From Pyrrhosoma nymphula (taxonomy: Eukaryota > Arthropoda > Insecta > Odonata > Coenagrionidae), in NCBI GenBank assembly GCA_963573305.1, contig OY754334.1, positions 34,713,614 through 34,777,613 on the forward strand: a stretch of DNA of 64,000 nucleotides. Reading direction: 5' to 3'. The notes below the pieces were generated by a model. The model was not told where the DNA came from. It ran no database searches and was given only the letters and a program-made list of their open reading frames with translations. Below are positions 23,520 through 37,200 of this stretch, one piece after another; positions within the stretch are counted from its first letter, which is position 1; the number at the start of each line of letters is the position of its first letter. The translations under genes were made by a program, and so were the position numbers.

Positions 23520-25800
23520 TTCTTTGTTTAGGGAAAAAAGGATTGTCAAATGCTCAATGGGGGTGTTTTACAACATATTATATTCAAAAGAAGAAAATAA
23601 AAATGTACCTCATTATTACACAAAAACATTAAATTGTATTGAATAGTTTTTCACATAAACCATCCATTTTATTATGCACGATTTTGTACTTTTTTACAAA
23701 ATTATCGTACTTTTGCATTTGTGCATGGCTATTTATGGTAATCAGATGTCTCAAACTCAAACTTTATAGTGTAGGTATACATCTATCATAGAGAACTTAT
23801 TTTTATTCAAATTTTAGAACAACAATTTGTAAAAAAAAGTCCCCACCAGAGATGTTTGACACTGAAATTAGTAAAATTTTGAAAAATTACATTTTTACAA
23901 CCCAGTAAAAAGAAAATTATGTACACAAATTCCCGACGTCAAGTTATTTCCACCAGAAAAGTTAGTTCAAGGGTACTTCTTCAAAAAATTTAAGAGCTTG
24001 GCAAACTGCCTTCTCCCTTGAACAAATTCCTAAAAATAAAAATTTTAGTGATTTAAATTACAAATTGTGGTGGTAAAATTCATAAATTCATAATTACGCA
24101 AAGGTAATTCCAGGTTGCTAGATACGGGATATTGTAGCCTTTTAAATACATAAGACAACCGTTTTTATCTCATTATCATAAAACTAACCACAGCTAAGGA
24201 ATAGAAGCCAACATATATTTACTTAGCAGTTAATAATTGAAAATGCTCTGCACCGAGATTGAAAAATGGCCCCCAAATAGTAACCACAATAAATAAAAAC
24301 AATTCATATGTATTTCTTAACTGCCAAGATATAGGTAAGCCTATGAACGTTCAAATTATAAAAAATGTTAAAATCTACTTGTTATGAATTGACTCGATAC
24401 TTTTCGGAGGCCATTTACTAAACCTTTAAATTGAGCAAAGTGTCTGAGAATGATGGATTTTGAAAAGTGTTTTATATTTTGACACTTGACTATCAATTAA
24501 TAATGATTATATATGTTCTTCGTAATTTTATGTGTGGGCCCCTAGCATTGCATTTATATTCTTCTCACTTCCGAAATGTACAAATTTAATAGCTTTGAGA
24601 TAGTAGGTACCGTGGCAATTTGTAGGCGTCGTCAATTATTAGCATAGATTTCACGATTAACCTTTAAAAGCCACTTTACAAAGTATAGCGGCACGTGGCT
24701 AGATCAGAATATCTTTCCTTTGTGGGATTGCTGAGCGAGATAATGAAGGAATGCAATGAGAAATTCCGCGACAATTATAGATGAAGGAACAAAACGGTAG
24801 TGGGGAGATGAGGCTTCATTACCCTTTACTGGAATGTAAAGCATGCGATATCATATTGATATCGCATCCTTCCCGTGCCACTTAACTATGTCAAAGTTCA
24901 GTGTCTGGCTTAGCAACAACTCGGGTTTGATGTCATCCTCCTCGAAATGTGGAAGCAATTAGATACGTAAATGTTGTACCCTTCACGGCAACTTGCTGCG
25001 GAAAGCTCCTGTATTAATTAGAATGAACTTGTTGAACTTGGAACTGGATTCCACTGAGCAATAATTTTTATGATACATGAGTTATTGGCAGCTCAAATTT
25101 AATTGTCAAACCCTGTCTCATTAGTGAGTTCTGACTGATGTTTTGTGCATGAATGTAAAGTTGTACCTGGTTTATTAGAGGTGACAGAGTGAGTCAATAA
25201 ATATAATTAGGAAAGCTACTAATGTCTTGAACACTTGTAACTGACCGAGTCATTTGATGACAGTTAATTTGCTGAGGAAAACACATGTGCTAAAATTCAT
25301 ATTATATTTTTTTAAATAAATACAAGATTCAATAAATTGACGATAACCCGCATAATTAAGGGATAATTCAAGCCAGAATAACTTGGTTATATAGTGATAT
25401 TAGAATAATATAACCAACATACATACCTTTATTGTTCCTGAATCACATTATGTTTGCCATTTTATTAATTACGAACAATACTTGCAAGGTAATACAAGAA
25501 ATTCTAATTGATGATGGATTAATCCCGTTTAAGCTTTAGATAATTTCATTTCCTTTTGTTAATGAAAGATTATATCATGCGTTTTCACATCATGTGTCAA
25601 AAATATCACTCACTCGAATTTTATTAACTAATACCTTTATTTTCCAACTTGAATACTTTTGAACGCTCAGTCATAGATTTTTTATGACTCTAAAACATGT
25701 CTACATGAAATTGTAGTGAGATTGAAGCATTCAAACCGGTGAATTAAACGTGCATTCGCACGAAAAACATTACTAGAATGGTCGCGCTAAGTCACGCTTA
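23520..25800. other. no gene; one perfect hairpin
   Basis: AT-rich sequence. ATGCGATATCA at 24843-24853 and its exact reverse complement at 24857-24867 form an 11-bp-arm hairpin with a TAT loop. Nothing else is recognised. Confidence 0.5.
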
Positions 25801-26022
25801 GGCCTATCGGCACGTGCAGACTGCAGAGCCGACAGATCTTCACTGGTTCCCAATCGTTCCACATGTGTTTCCTAGTCACTTCTCAAACATTATGTCTCAT
25901 GAATTAGGTACGCAGTGCCAAGGAACATTTGTGTTTAATAGAAGATGTAATACACCAAATAACTGGACGATAATTTCCATCAAAGAGACATGTGCTGGAA
26001 GTTTATTATGTAATATACAAGA

Positions 26023-26239
26023 TGCGTATTGAAAAATCACTTGGTAAAATTCCACACCTTAATTACGAAAAAACCGACCCAGATTTCGGCAACTCAGTGC
26101 CATTTTCACCTTGAAAATGGCACTGAGTTGCCGAAACCTGGGTCGGTTTTTCATAATTAAGCTGTGGAATATTACCAAGTGATTTTTAAAATATGCGTAT
26201 TATAAATTTTCACGGAGTTACGCCGGAAACGTTTTCTCA
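26023..26239. mobile_element. palindromic hammerhead-bearing insertion with 12-bp target-site duplication
   Basis: TAATATACAAGA occurs at 26011-26022 and again at 26240-26251, exactly bracketing 217 bp. Inside, 26031-26108 and 26112-26190 are reverse complements at about nine in ten. The plus-strand half ends with AAATTTTCACGGAGTTACGCC, a block resembling sequence 3' of the hammerheads at 40.66 and 57.53 kb. The insertion lies inside the transposon-protein relic, so it is younger than that element. Size, ribozyme-like core and target duplication fit a short PLE-derived retrocopy. Confidence 0.75.
26111..26144 (+). ncRNA. hammerhead-like motif, mutated core
   Basis: TTGAAAA stands where CUGANGA is expected (two core changes). 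It is followed by an extra T, stem II GGCA/TGCC, GAAA at 26133-26136, then C-CTGG-G-UC. The stem and the GAAA-C-4nt-G-UC side are intact; the mutated C3 and G8 positions predict no cleavage. Confidence 0.45.
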
Positions 26240-27484
26240 TAATATACAAGAGGTAAACACTGTCTTCAGTGAAAAGTGTAGAAAGTGCCATTTCTAAACT
26301 TGTGGTTTATGAATGTAGAACATTGTGGGAGAAAGCAAGAATTCCGACCAGAGCCATTTAGCATTGTTCTCGGAAAGGAATTGATTTGAATTTTGATTGG
26401 AGAAAATAGGAAAAGGACGCCAGAAAGAGTATGGATCTTTATAAGCGCCACGAAGAGGAGTTTAAACTAAATGGAAACAACCTGTTTGATATCACTCATG
26501 CCAATGCTCTAAAAACAACCAAGATGGAAGAAGATTAGGCTCTTATTACTGTGACAGACAGAGCTATAGAGCTAGGGCGTAAGACTCACAGATAAAGAAG
26601 AAACGGTGCAGTAAGAAAATTATAACAAGAGTAAAGGAGAAAGAAACATCTGTATTCAGCATCTACTTCTTCTGCTGTACATCCGTTTTTATCGTCTTAA
26701 GTTTCAGAGGAGGTTCAGGGAGGTTAGATATCTAAGTTCAGATGAAATGAGCGATGACGTGATTGTAGAAAATATTTCACAGAATACGAGTGCATAAATA
26801 CAGAATTCCGCAAAGAAAGGTACCAAACATTTTATTACTCCAAAATTAGTCACTGCTTGGGATAGATGCTAGCTGGGTGTATGGGATTCTGTGTAGGTAA
26901 ATTCTTCAAGTGACACCAGATGCAACAGAGGTAACAATACCGAAGAACTCACAATAAAAAAATATTCTATTCAATGAATGAGACAAAAGGCGAGAAGGAA
27001 ACGTTCTGAATCAATTGAATCCACTTTTAAGAATGATATCCCTGCTAATCTTTCTGTACATTGGAATGGTAAACTATTTCCCGAATTAAATGTCAGAGGT
27101 TAAAAATAAAGAAAGGCTGCCAGTCATTGTTACATTAAGGGACATTTAGTAGCTAATAGGCGTTCCAAATTTACAGAATTCTACTTTTAAAGAACAAGCG
27201 AACTCTGTTCGGAATGCGCTAACGTATTGGGGCATAGAAGAAAATTAATTCATTCTTTGCAGCGACATAACTGCCTCAAACACTGGCCGCTTTAATGGAA
27301 GATGTGTGTTCCTTGAACATAAACTGGACAGGGAATTGTTTTTTTTCCCGTGCCGTCATCACATCTATGAAATTATTTAACAATGAGTAATATGATTAGT
27401 ACGTAATTTCAGCCAGCCAGCAGATTAGTACGTAATGTCAGATTAGCCAGCAGTCCTGGCATACCTCCTTTTAAACATTTGAGT

Positions 27485-28140
27485 AAAAACGGGAGGTGTC
27501 GATGCCAATAATTTTCAAAATTGCAAGAAGGATGTGGAAGTGATTTTCAGTGAGTCAAAAATTAAGAAAATATATTTTTATGAATGTGCATTGCAGATAC
27601 CGACACTGATTGTGAGAGGTGACAAACATGAACTCATAGAGCTCTCAATAATATTTTTGGGAGGAGACTTTGGAAACGAACTTAAAATACGCCCTCCTGG
27701 AGCGATGCATTAAGCTCGTTGCATGGCAAAAGCAGTGTATTCCCTGGAGATGACTATTTTAATTTTTAAGTATTTCGTCCACATTCGTCCGAAGAAAGAG
27801 CTATAACTGTTTCAATATTCTCGTCCGGTAGTGAGAAAAAAAATATCCTGTCATTTCTCCGCTGGAGTAAGTCGCTTCCTTTTAGCTGTAGGGAGTCCTA
27901 GTTAATAAGAATGTATACATGCAGTGTAAAATTTATCTCAAACAGTATGCTAAAGCTTCAATTCCAACAAATATGAATCTCACTAGTGATAGAAGGCCTT
28001 TGATCATCCCCATAAATTGCACCGAACTCCTTCATCACTGGTATTAGCAAAGAGTAGAAATTCCTATAAAAGGACTGATCTACTTTCAATCAGTCAATGT
28101 ACAGGCTTACGTATGAAGTAGAGGAAAATAAAAAACAACC
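27485..28140. other. no gene seen
   Basis: AT-rich, unassigned. Confidence 0.5.
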
Positions 28141-28142
28141 AA

Positions 28143-28146
<4 letters not shown>

Positions 28147-28205
<59 letters not shown>
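28147..28205. repeat. (TA)n microsatellite
   Basis: About 59 bases of uninterrupted TA dinucleotide repeat. Confidence 0.98.
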
Positions 28206-28209
<4 letters not shown>

Positions 28210-28753
28210 CCATTAATATCCAAAAAAATAAAATACGAATACAAAGTAATAAAACAACAAATTTATGTAAAATACCCCAAAGATTATATTTAACAAGAGA
28301 AGGATATTATAAGAGTTATAATACCGTAAAAAGTGTAAGGGCTAAGTGACCTGTGAAAAAAAACAATAAAATACAAAGTAACTGCATGCGGCAATGGAAA
28401 AAAATAAGTATCAGAACTAGAATTGGCTGTGCTCTTGGCAGAACAACAACTGAAAGCGTCGCAGTAAAGGCACAAAAATCGAACCGTAGGGCGACAATAA
28501 AAGAAAAAGTCGCTAAGCGGCTGGTGCCGTTTTAAAACGTCACCCGACAGTGGTGACAACCCACCATGACGTCTTACTTCCTCCTCATTGAAAGTGTTAT
28601 TTTACATCTTACAATTCAATCGATTCTTAATTTCAAAGAAAAAAAGTGGACGACTTCATGTCATCCCAGAGCAGAAATATGTTTTCTCGCCTAGAGATGA
28701 ACTCTAGTTTTCTTCAAGAATGCCCTTCGGCATGGTAGAAGCAACAATGCATA

Positions 28754-28792
28754 TTTCAGCATTTACAGCTTTACAAGCTGTAAATGCTGAAA
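28754..28792. repeat. perfect 18-bp-arm hairpin
   Basis: TTTCAGCATTTACAGCTT at 28754-28771 pairs exactly with 28775-28792 across a 3-base spacer. The 28700-28740 flank contains TGCCCTTCGGCA, a second small stem. The pair may be a decayed hammerhead-type repeat, but no intact core is present. Confidence 0.7.
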
Positions 28793-28799
28793 TCTGGAA

Positions 28800-31700
28800 G
28801 TCGTGTGAAATTAATGCAGGAATTTCATGGACTCTTTTCAAAACTCCTCTTGTTCCGTTTGCTCCTCATCACTATAGATGATTATATTGTGCTGTCTTCG
28901 AGAACATTGCATACTGAACCTAGATTGAAAGAAGAAGCAATTGAAAAGAAAGTATCCACAAGTAAACTAAAAATCATAATGCACTTTAAAGAGCATGAAT
29001 GTGTTCAAAGTTGACAGTAATTAAGATACAATATGTTAATTAATAACTTTTACGCTGACTTAATCCTGTTGAACCTATAATTGCTAAAAATAAAAATTTG
29101 ACGTTCACTTTGGCACGTGTTAATACCAACCTTTTGCGTAGCTATTTCGTATTTCGGTGAAAATGACCAAAAACAAAAATGTGAGCGCAAAAATGCCTTT
29201 AAAATAATTTATTTTGCCCAAATAGCCTTATTTATCTTGCAGATAATACCATGAGCATGAGCCTTCTCAAAGAAATGTTTCTAAGGGTGGAAAGGTACCA
29301 GCCATGAGGAAGGAATTGGGTACGGTAAATTTATTCAAAGTGGGAAAAGAGGAAAGTGAAATATATTTTGATGAATTAGTGTCTCTTTCTGCTTTTGTTG
29401 CAGTCATTAATGGTTTAAGGTAATACAATTATTTTACCTATTTTTTTGACAGTGTGTCTTGTTTACTTCGTCGCATATGCTAGTTCTAGAGATGCAGTGC
29501 GGGCTTAGAAAATATCACCTTCATCACCGTGGAATTTGCGTGATCTGAATTTTTCTAGAAATTAATTTTAGCGTAGCGTAGGTTTGACTTGCGCTGCAGA
29601 ACTGAAAAAGCCACCGCCTTTATAAATTTCCCCAGTAATGTTAATAGGTATATTTGTACTAATATTAGTTATTTATCTAACTTATGGTTGTTATGATCAT
29701 TTAAAGAGCATCGCATATTTTTTAAATCACGCTCTAACTTCAATAAAACGACTGATTTCTATGTGAAATCTAAGGTTCCGCTGAATTCTTTTTCAAATAC
29801 ATCTCTATAGTTATTTCAACTGAAGTATTTTTCTTAAAGAGATAAAAATAATTAAAATAAAGGTATATATATAATAAAACATTTTTTGATGATTTCTTAG
29901 CTGTTGTTACTTAACTTCACTGCATTTTCTGTGTATGAATAGTATTGGCTAAATCTTCTACAGGTAATGAAATTGATAATAGAATCAAACAGTACCTACA
30001 AATACAAAAAAAGAAGCGTTGCTGTCAGTGATCATGTTAATGTACATTTGACCGATAGAGTGCTCTGGTTGAAATACATTGAAATCTTACTGCTGAGCCT
30101 GATATTCAATTAACTACATATAATTCGGAAAATTTTAAGCTAATTTCATTGTTAAAAAACAACTATGCATTTAAAGACTACAAATTCTTGCCTTAAAATG
30201 TTTATTCATCGAAATTATATTGGTAAATAGGTAATTATAAAACCAAAGTTAGTTAAATATTTAGGCAATGAAATGTTTTACAGTTATTTTGTCGATTAAA
30301 CATTAAGTAAAAGCCTCCAATGGTATGGTTCCGAAGTCTAATTGGCAGATTTAAATTAATATGATCATTTAAGTAAAAAATAGAGAAATCTATTGAAAAT
30401 CGACATATTCAAACATAAACTCATTTTAAATTGCAAACGAGTTAATTAACAAGAGCGCAATTTTCGGAAGAGTTTTTAAATCACATCCATTAATGCGGGA
30501 ACTCCAGCAGTGTGTGATGGCCATTTGAGTAGTAGGAGTGTCATGCCTTTGATCGAGAAGGAACAACAAATACTTCACCCGTAAACAAGAGGTGTACCCT
30601 TGGGGAAGCGAGCGGCCATGCAGGGTCAAAGCGGGGATTGCCATGGTGTTGGCACTCCTCACAAAACGGGTCGAAGAGGTGTGAGAAACAGATGAGGGAA
30701 GTGAGCAAGGGTTTTTATCATGTTCCCTTGTCTCCATTCTCCCTCCCGGGTCTTTCAACTTTCACTCCAACGCCCCTTATCCAAGTGCGGCTCCGAGAAT
30801 CAGTGCCAGAGATTGGTCAGCGCTACTAATCACGGTCGCTGCGCCCCCCCAAACAACACAACCCTTTTCCCCTTAGTCCGTGCCGCAGGGGGGAGAATTC
30901 GACAGGAAGGGAAAATGATGAGACTTGTTTGTGGTTCATCGACAACCGGACGGAAGCTCAGAGGTTTACTCATCACGATTCGGTGATTCCTGAGGCTCCG
31001 AAATCCCATTGCCAATCCCTCAGTCCTCTTGCGTCTGCGGAAGTCCACAAATATTCGAAAAGAAAACAACATACTACTATTTCTCTTCTCTGTCACAGGA
31101 TAGAAGACGTAATCGTGTTTTCCTTCCCGATGAGCGATCATTGAAAGACTCTTTTTCACGCCAGTAGAAGCTTTGATAGTGTCATCTCGAGAACGCCGCA
31201 GGCAGTTATATGCGAAATAAATAAAATATAAGATATGTCACACATTTTACTAAAACATTTTACGAGCGAACATGCAGTGTATCACTGCTGGTGAAAGGAC
31301 AAGGTTGAGAGACGCTAGAGGCTCGTAAGTTATGCCGCGAGGCCTAAAGATTACTTGAAAATTCTGATCACGCGAGTTTTAGCGTAAAACGGAGGGCGTT
31401 ATTCCAGCTTAGCACTTCATCTCTCGAACAAGCAGGAGCAATAAAATAAGTGATATCCACTGACAAATAGATAGGTAAAAAATCCCTCTTCACACACATC
31501 GTTGAAAACTGAAGAAATAGACAGATCAAGACATCAAAAGGTATACATTTCGTTCTTTCCCTCTTCCAATTCCTTATCCCTATTTCCTCTCTTCTTTATT
31601 ACCGAAATCCTTACACCCCTCTACCACTTTCCCATGCGGTGTCTCGCAGGTTAGTCTGCAAAAGCAGTTTTGATGGATTCGACACCGGTCGCAAGACACC

Positions 31701-33680
31701 ACTCACGAAGTAGCACGACTTTCCTACTCCCTGGAGTCTTAACGGTGCACGGTGGGCATATGCTTCCCACCCAGATTACTTTAAGAGGCGTTTCAGTGGC
31801 GTCAGGACTTTGGGAGATGCCCAAGATGCACGAGAACGCTCTATGAAAACAAGAGCAGATATCAACGTCATTCTCGTCATATGCCTGAATGGCAATCTGT
31901 AAGAATCGAATGAATGCTCATCTTGTAGAGGTCCACTTTGCGAGGAATATATAAATCTTACGGGACGCCTCAACAGGCTATCAATAGCAGCTTTAGTGAC
32001 GTCTGTGACCTAAAAGAAGAAACAACGCTAATACTTTATTAATATCCTATCAACTAAACTAAAATGAACCATTACCCGCACCGGCTCATGGCTATCTTTG
32101 TTCTTTGATTCCCCACATCGTTATCAAATGCATTCTTTTTTTATAACCATTCAACAGTTCTTTTCAACTACAGCTTATCTTATCTCAACTTAATTATTAA
32201 ATTAGTATCCAAACATAATAAGAGTCACTGGCTCAACCTACCTTGAAGCATAAAAGCAGGGTAGGTGCACTTTTGCCTTATGAAACTGATATCCACCGAG
32301 TGCAACGTGATGACACGGAGGCTGGAGTGGATAAGGGACAACCGAGTCATCTTTGAATATTTGATGATAGAAGATAGCACCTGCTTTACTGCACTCTGCG
32401 AAAACCAGGACAAAATGTTTATTGCGGAAATGTTTCCTTTTGATACGAAATGTTCTACATTTTTTAGTATTGCATGGGCAGAAGTATGAAATGCGTTATA
32501 AAAATGAGGAAAAACGGTTTAGGTAAATATCTATCGTTTTTTATTGGTGAAAACTACTGAAAATTATGGTAATATTACATTTTACATCGATTCATGTTGT
32601 CGTTAGAAGAGACTATCCTGGAATAATCCTTTATGAATCAATTCTGAAATGAGTGGTAAACTTTATTTGTAGCCCAAGCCAATTTCAGCGTAGCAATTTA
32701 ATAATTTATAATACTAATTTTACAATAGCTTGAACTCTAGACTGTGGATAACATGTTGGTTCTCTTTAGATTCATTAATTGGATCTCATTAGAACCTAGA
32801 TTTAAGTCCTCAACGTAATTCTTGAAAAATAATTTTCTTTATAGGTCAGTCTTTGGCATAGATTTTGGTCGTTGGAGCCTTCATCTTCATCCTACTTCTG
32901 TGGCCAAGGTTGTTTTTACCTCTGGCATGCGAAGAGGTCAGAAAGATGAAGTACTCGAGTGGGTTCTCTGAAGTTCAAGCTCAGTGGCATAGGTGAGTAC
33001 ATGCTAAAAGTATTGGTGAATGGCCGAACAGCCATTATTTACAGATCCTTAGATTCCTAGGAGGTGATCTAATTTTCTAATGAAACAACTGTTGTTTCTT
33101 ATATTAACCCTTTTCATGGATACTTTTTTATATAAGTTTCACCTCTAACAAATAGTGAAATAGGGGTAAAACAATATCGCTTTTATCGATGATTGTTAAG
33201 ATATTTGGCTTTTATTCTCAAATTTTTTAAATTTGAGAGCTGAACAGAGCAATAAAATATTTATTTATTTTTGAGAAAACGCATGCATATAAAACTGCGA
33301 TATAGTCTATCGATGTAAACAAAGAAATTTCCGTCTATAAAAAATCGTTTTTATTCTAGCCAGGCTTATGGTCGTGTTTTTGCATCATACTAATTTCACA
33401 CTCATTCTTTCAGCAAGTCCAAGCTCTCTGTTACTACCGTAGTTGACTCATCAACCGGCATTCTGATAAACAATTGAATGAATGCAACCTATATTTTAAT
33501 TTTATTTGAGTTTATTTCATCAATATTCATGTGAAATTGATTTTATCATGAGAGATTTCATTTTTTTCACCAATCTTATAGTAAATGTGGAAATTTGTCA
33601 CCTGCGTGAGTCATAGATCACTTGAAATTTTCAACGCCCAGACGGTAGTATTTAGACAGCCGTAAGGAATAGTCGCTTCA
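28800..33680. other. no gene recognised; GC-richer patch 30560-31160
   Basis: Overlapping frames of 63-110 codons on both strands crowd 30426-31159, where base composition is more balanced. None has a recognisable domain and opposite-strand frames coexist, so base composition alone explains them. The rest is AT-rich. Confidence 0.4.
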
Positions 33681-33689
33681 AACGGATTT

Positions 33690-34234
33690 CCCACCGTTGC
33701 CTAATCTACCCTTCCAGTATACATGTGTCCCGCACCCCTTTTTGAACTAATTTTAAATGCTTTTAAGCCTACGAGAGCACTCGATAGCAGCCAGAGAGTA
33801 TACCAAGTCGAGTCAGAAAAGCAACTACGGCGAAGATAGGTAAAGGGCGAAGGAGTGTAATGGGGAAGGGCATCACGACTCCACCGAATCAGCGCTTCAC
33901 TGGGGAGCGAAAGCCCTTTTCCGCGTAGAGAGACCCTTGCAAACATACCTACAGGGACAGAACCTCCGCTCCCTCACATCCCGTTTAAATTGTGCAGGGA
34001 ACACCACATCGACTTGGTTGGTAAGGGGACTCCTGGCAGGTTGGCGGCAGATAGGGAGTCATCTATTTGGCCATCGTTGCGGGCGGGCTTGGTTGTGCCG
34101 TCGGCTTGTCTATGCGCACTCCGTTAAAGGCATTGGAGGAGTGGGAAGGCAACTAGGATTGGTGATAGTGGAGCAGTTTAAGAGAATGTTTCATTTAGTT
34201 ACGCCTCCCATCGCCATTACTGAACTAGGTAAGT
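33690..34234 (+). other. GC-richer block ending in a consensus splice donor (possible untranslated exon)
   Basis: A GC-richer block holds a 129-codon plus-strand frame (33937-34326) without recognisable motif. Near 34229 it reads ACTAG/GTAAGT, a full consensus 5' splice site. That would fit a non-coding or first exon of a plus-strand gene, but no partner exon is identifiable here, so a chance match is at least as likely. Confidence 0.15.
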
Positions 34235-37200
34235 TGACAAAAAAGATGGATGATCTTATTATTTCACAACAAGGTGAAAGATGCCTGTCTAAATTCAAGG
34301 TAAAAAATGTTAAGACTTGCTTGTGATGAATTGAATACATTCATAGAGCAAAATTCATGTAGGAATTATCAAAAAAACCCATCGAGATTGAAAAATAGAA
34401 TGGGGTGAAAAATACCAAGCAAATCTCACCTAAATTTTCCTCTTTCTTAATAGAAAAGTTCCATTTTAAGTCTAGGTTGCGGCTTTCAAGGAGTTTTAAA
34501 ATTTCTACTGTTGAAATGGTGAAAAAATTCAAAAAAGATACATGAAAATTTGCATGAAAGTATAATAAACTCCTATAATTTTGCTTTCCGATATTGAAAA
34601 TTTCAACCCAGTAAATTTAGTACAAGTAATTCAAAAGTGAATAGACAGAAAACTCTGCGCCGATTCCAGGGCTTTTCTTAAGTGGTTAAAGGTGAGCGAT
34701 ATGGGGTATGGTCCTCCATTAAATTTATTTTCGCTGTTATTACTATTTTTCCGTCAGTTTTCAGTCATGATCCATAATCTTGCCCAACGTTATTTCTGTA
34801 TCTCGCCAAAAACTCTCTTACAATTGCGTGACAGACAGGCATTATTAGAGTAATAACATAAAAATATGGTTTAAATTTTATCCATAAGAAGAAACACCCA
34901 CTGCAGGAAGAAACGCCCAGGCAAGGAGGAGGTTGACAATCCTGTAAAACATACAGAGAAATAAGTCTTTTGCTACTGTTTCAAATTCAGTAGACTCACT
35001 CTTAAACAGTTTTATGTAAATACGACGTCATTTTCTTAGCTATTAACATTTCCAATGAGCGAATTTTAAAAACTATCTAAGGATTATATGACTTGGTAAT
35101 GGTATGGGGATACAAATTGTATGCAATGGTTTCAGTGCTACACTAATAAACGCAGTTGAACACTGATATATTTTTATGCGAGAATCACCACACAGTATGC
35201 ATAATCGATTTAATAAATTTAAATTATATTGTGCTTTTTTGAAATCGCAAAATAATAAATGAAAAACACTTCAGATATGCTTTCGGATTAACTGCACACT
35301 CTTTCATCCGGCCAATGGCTCAGTTTAATAGTGGACGATTAAGAAGGAGTAACTATGCTGTGTGAAGTAAATGTATACACATCCACTACTTATAATAACG
35401 ATGAACTGAAACGAATGTGATTCGCATCAGCCGAAACGACGACGACTCATTACGAAGCCTGAGGCAGTTGATCTGTTTCGTGAGGAAAAGTGAGGTTGGA
35501 GACGGTGGTTGCAGCCTGCAGGAAGGGTAGATAAGATGGTGGGTGTGGCTAAAAAACAAAAAAACGGCCCATCGTATCCCTGGGAGGGAGGCTGCAGGTC
35601 GCCATGTATTCCACAGAAATAGTTGAGGATATACACTTAGATTCTCCCGCCTTTATTCCACACTTACCTATTGTCCAATGTATAGTGTTCCGCTTCTAAT
35701 TGTTTTGAAATGTGAAGATGATACGATATGAGTTGATTTGTCAAATTATGATAAAGGTTGAGGTGTTTTTAAATACTAAATTAAATATATTTTTCTGATT
35801 AACACTTTGTTTATTGTTGATCGTAAGAGTTTGGTCCCGTTGTTACCAGAATGTATACACTGGATGAATTATAGTAATGATTAACTGAGACGGTAAATGA
35901 AATGTTGCTTGCATTAGCTGCAATGATGACGTGACGACTGATGATGTTCCAGGCAGAATGTAAGATCAGGTGCTTTCCATCCGTACTTAATGTAGGATTC
36001 TTCTCTGGTTCTCGACCGAATTGGGCTCTACATACTGGCTGCCGATTCGATGCACGAGTCTGGCGTCAAAACGGTGGGAAGCCCGAGAATAATTCCTGCG
36101 TCCAGAGAGAACCTTAAATCAGTGAAGGGGAGAAAGAATGAGGTTGGACACGATGTTTAGACTGTGAGAGTGGGTAGTGGAGATGGTTAGAGGGAGTCAT
36201 CGTTGGCAGTGGGAGCGGGGAAAACCCAACGTGGAGTGAAGTGGTGGCAACGGGGATGGTTTGCAGAGGGGACCTTCTTTTAGGGTGGTCTCCTTATCAG
36301 GCGCGTCCATCGCAGCTCCAAGCTACGACGGCAGCCGAGCCAGCCAGCTCACCTGCCCCGCATCTCCTCGCCGTATCCTTCCCACCCACCCTCACTGCCA
36401 CGTTACACCCACTTCCCAAAGACCTCTGCATGTTTAATGACTTGTTTATCGACGACGTTCGCCAGGATGGCGGGTTCCAGTGGGAGTGGGTAAGGAAGGA
36501 GGAGTATGATGTGGCTTTAGGAGGAGGAGAAGAAGAGTAGAGGCAGGGTAAAAAGACTTATGAAGGCGTCTGATGGAAGCGTAAAAGGGGAAGGTGGAAA
36601 TGGTTGGGGCATAAAAGGTAAAAGGCAGTGAGCATAAAAGAATAGGGAATATGAAGGGGAATATTTTATTTTCCATATCAAAATGAGCGCGAAGCGAAAC
36701 AGTCTCAACGGTGCGCGTATAGGGCAAGTAAAATTAGACGGTTGTAAATAAAGTTAATGGGACAACGTTCCGCTCAGGAATAGGGGGTTCCATATTGCTC
36801 AGGGAAAAAACGGATTACGCTTGCAGTTGCAAAATGGGTGGAAGAAGGATGAAATTACGCAAATGGCTGGTGGTGGTTGCACGCATAGGCTTGTACGTGG
36901 TTGCGAGGTGGTGATTTCTGTTCTCAGGTCAGGCAAGGTTATATTTTTATTCACCCCTCTATTCATAGCTCTGACTTTTCTCATTTTCGGTGGCATATAT
37001 CCTTGTCTCCATCTTGATACCTTCCGGCTTACATAAAACCGATTAATCGCACAGTACTTTTTTAAAGTATGCACTTACTTGCGGTAAGGTTGTCTTTAAT
37101 CCTTCGTACGCATTTTTGCAGCGTCTTTTCTCTACTTCCAAATCACATCTGAACATCTCAAGTACGAAAAGAAACGTATAAAAAAGCAGAAAGAGTCCGG

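Larger units (their letters stand above)
25814..27480 (+). pseudogene. transposon-encoded protein relic (arthropod KARIPTR / FDTTASNTG family), interrupted
   Basis: In shifting plus-strand frames this gives, in order: YECRTLWEKARIPTR (about 26315-26360), SMDLYKRHEEEFKL and LFDITHANAL (about 26425-26515), MEED, ITPKLVTAWDRC (about 26835-26875), SVHWNGKLFPEL (about 27055-27092), DITASNTGRFNG (about 27266-27300) and CRHHIYEI (about 27350-27380). This order matches a repetitive protein family I recognise from arthropod gene sets (WEKARIPTR...LFDIAHA.AL...HWDGK.LP...CFDTTASNTG...CRHHI.EL). It probably has an RNase-H-like transposase fold, but I do not assign a superfamily. Many stops and frameshifts make it dead. 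The 72-codon frame at 25814-26032 may be its N-terminal portion. A 217-bp palindrome (26023-26239) splits it and is flanked by 12-bp direct repeats. Confidence 0.75.

Noticed and set aside
33107..33130. TTAACCCTTTT as the end of a second TTAA element
   Set aside because: No matching inverted end with TTAA was found downstream or upstream.
23820..34640. Similarity between 23.8-24.4 kb and 34.3-34.6 kb (shared ACCCAGTAAA, GAGATTGAAAAAT, GTTATGAATTGA-like words)
   Set aside because: The shared words are short, AT-rich and in different order; not enough to claim a repeat.
35440..35500. CTGAGGCA...GTTTCG as a hammerhead core
   Set aside because: GAAAC is on the opposite strand relative to CTGAGG and no stem forms.
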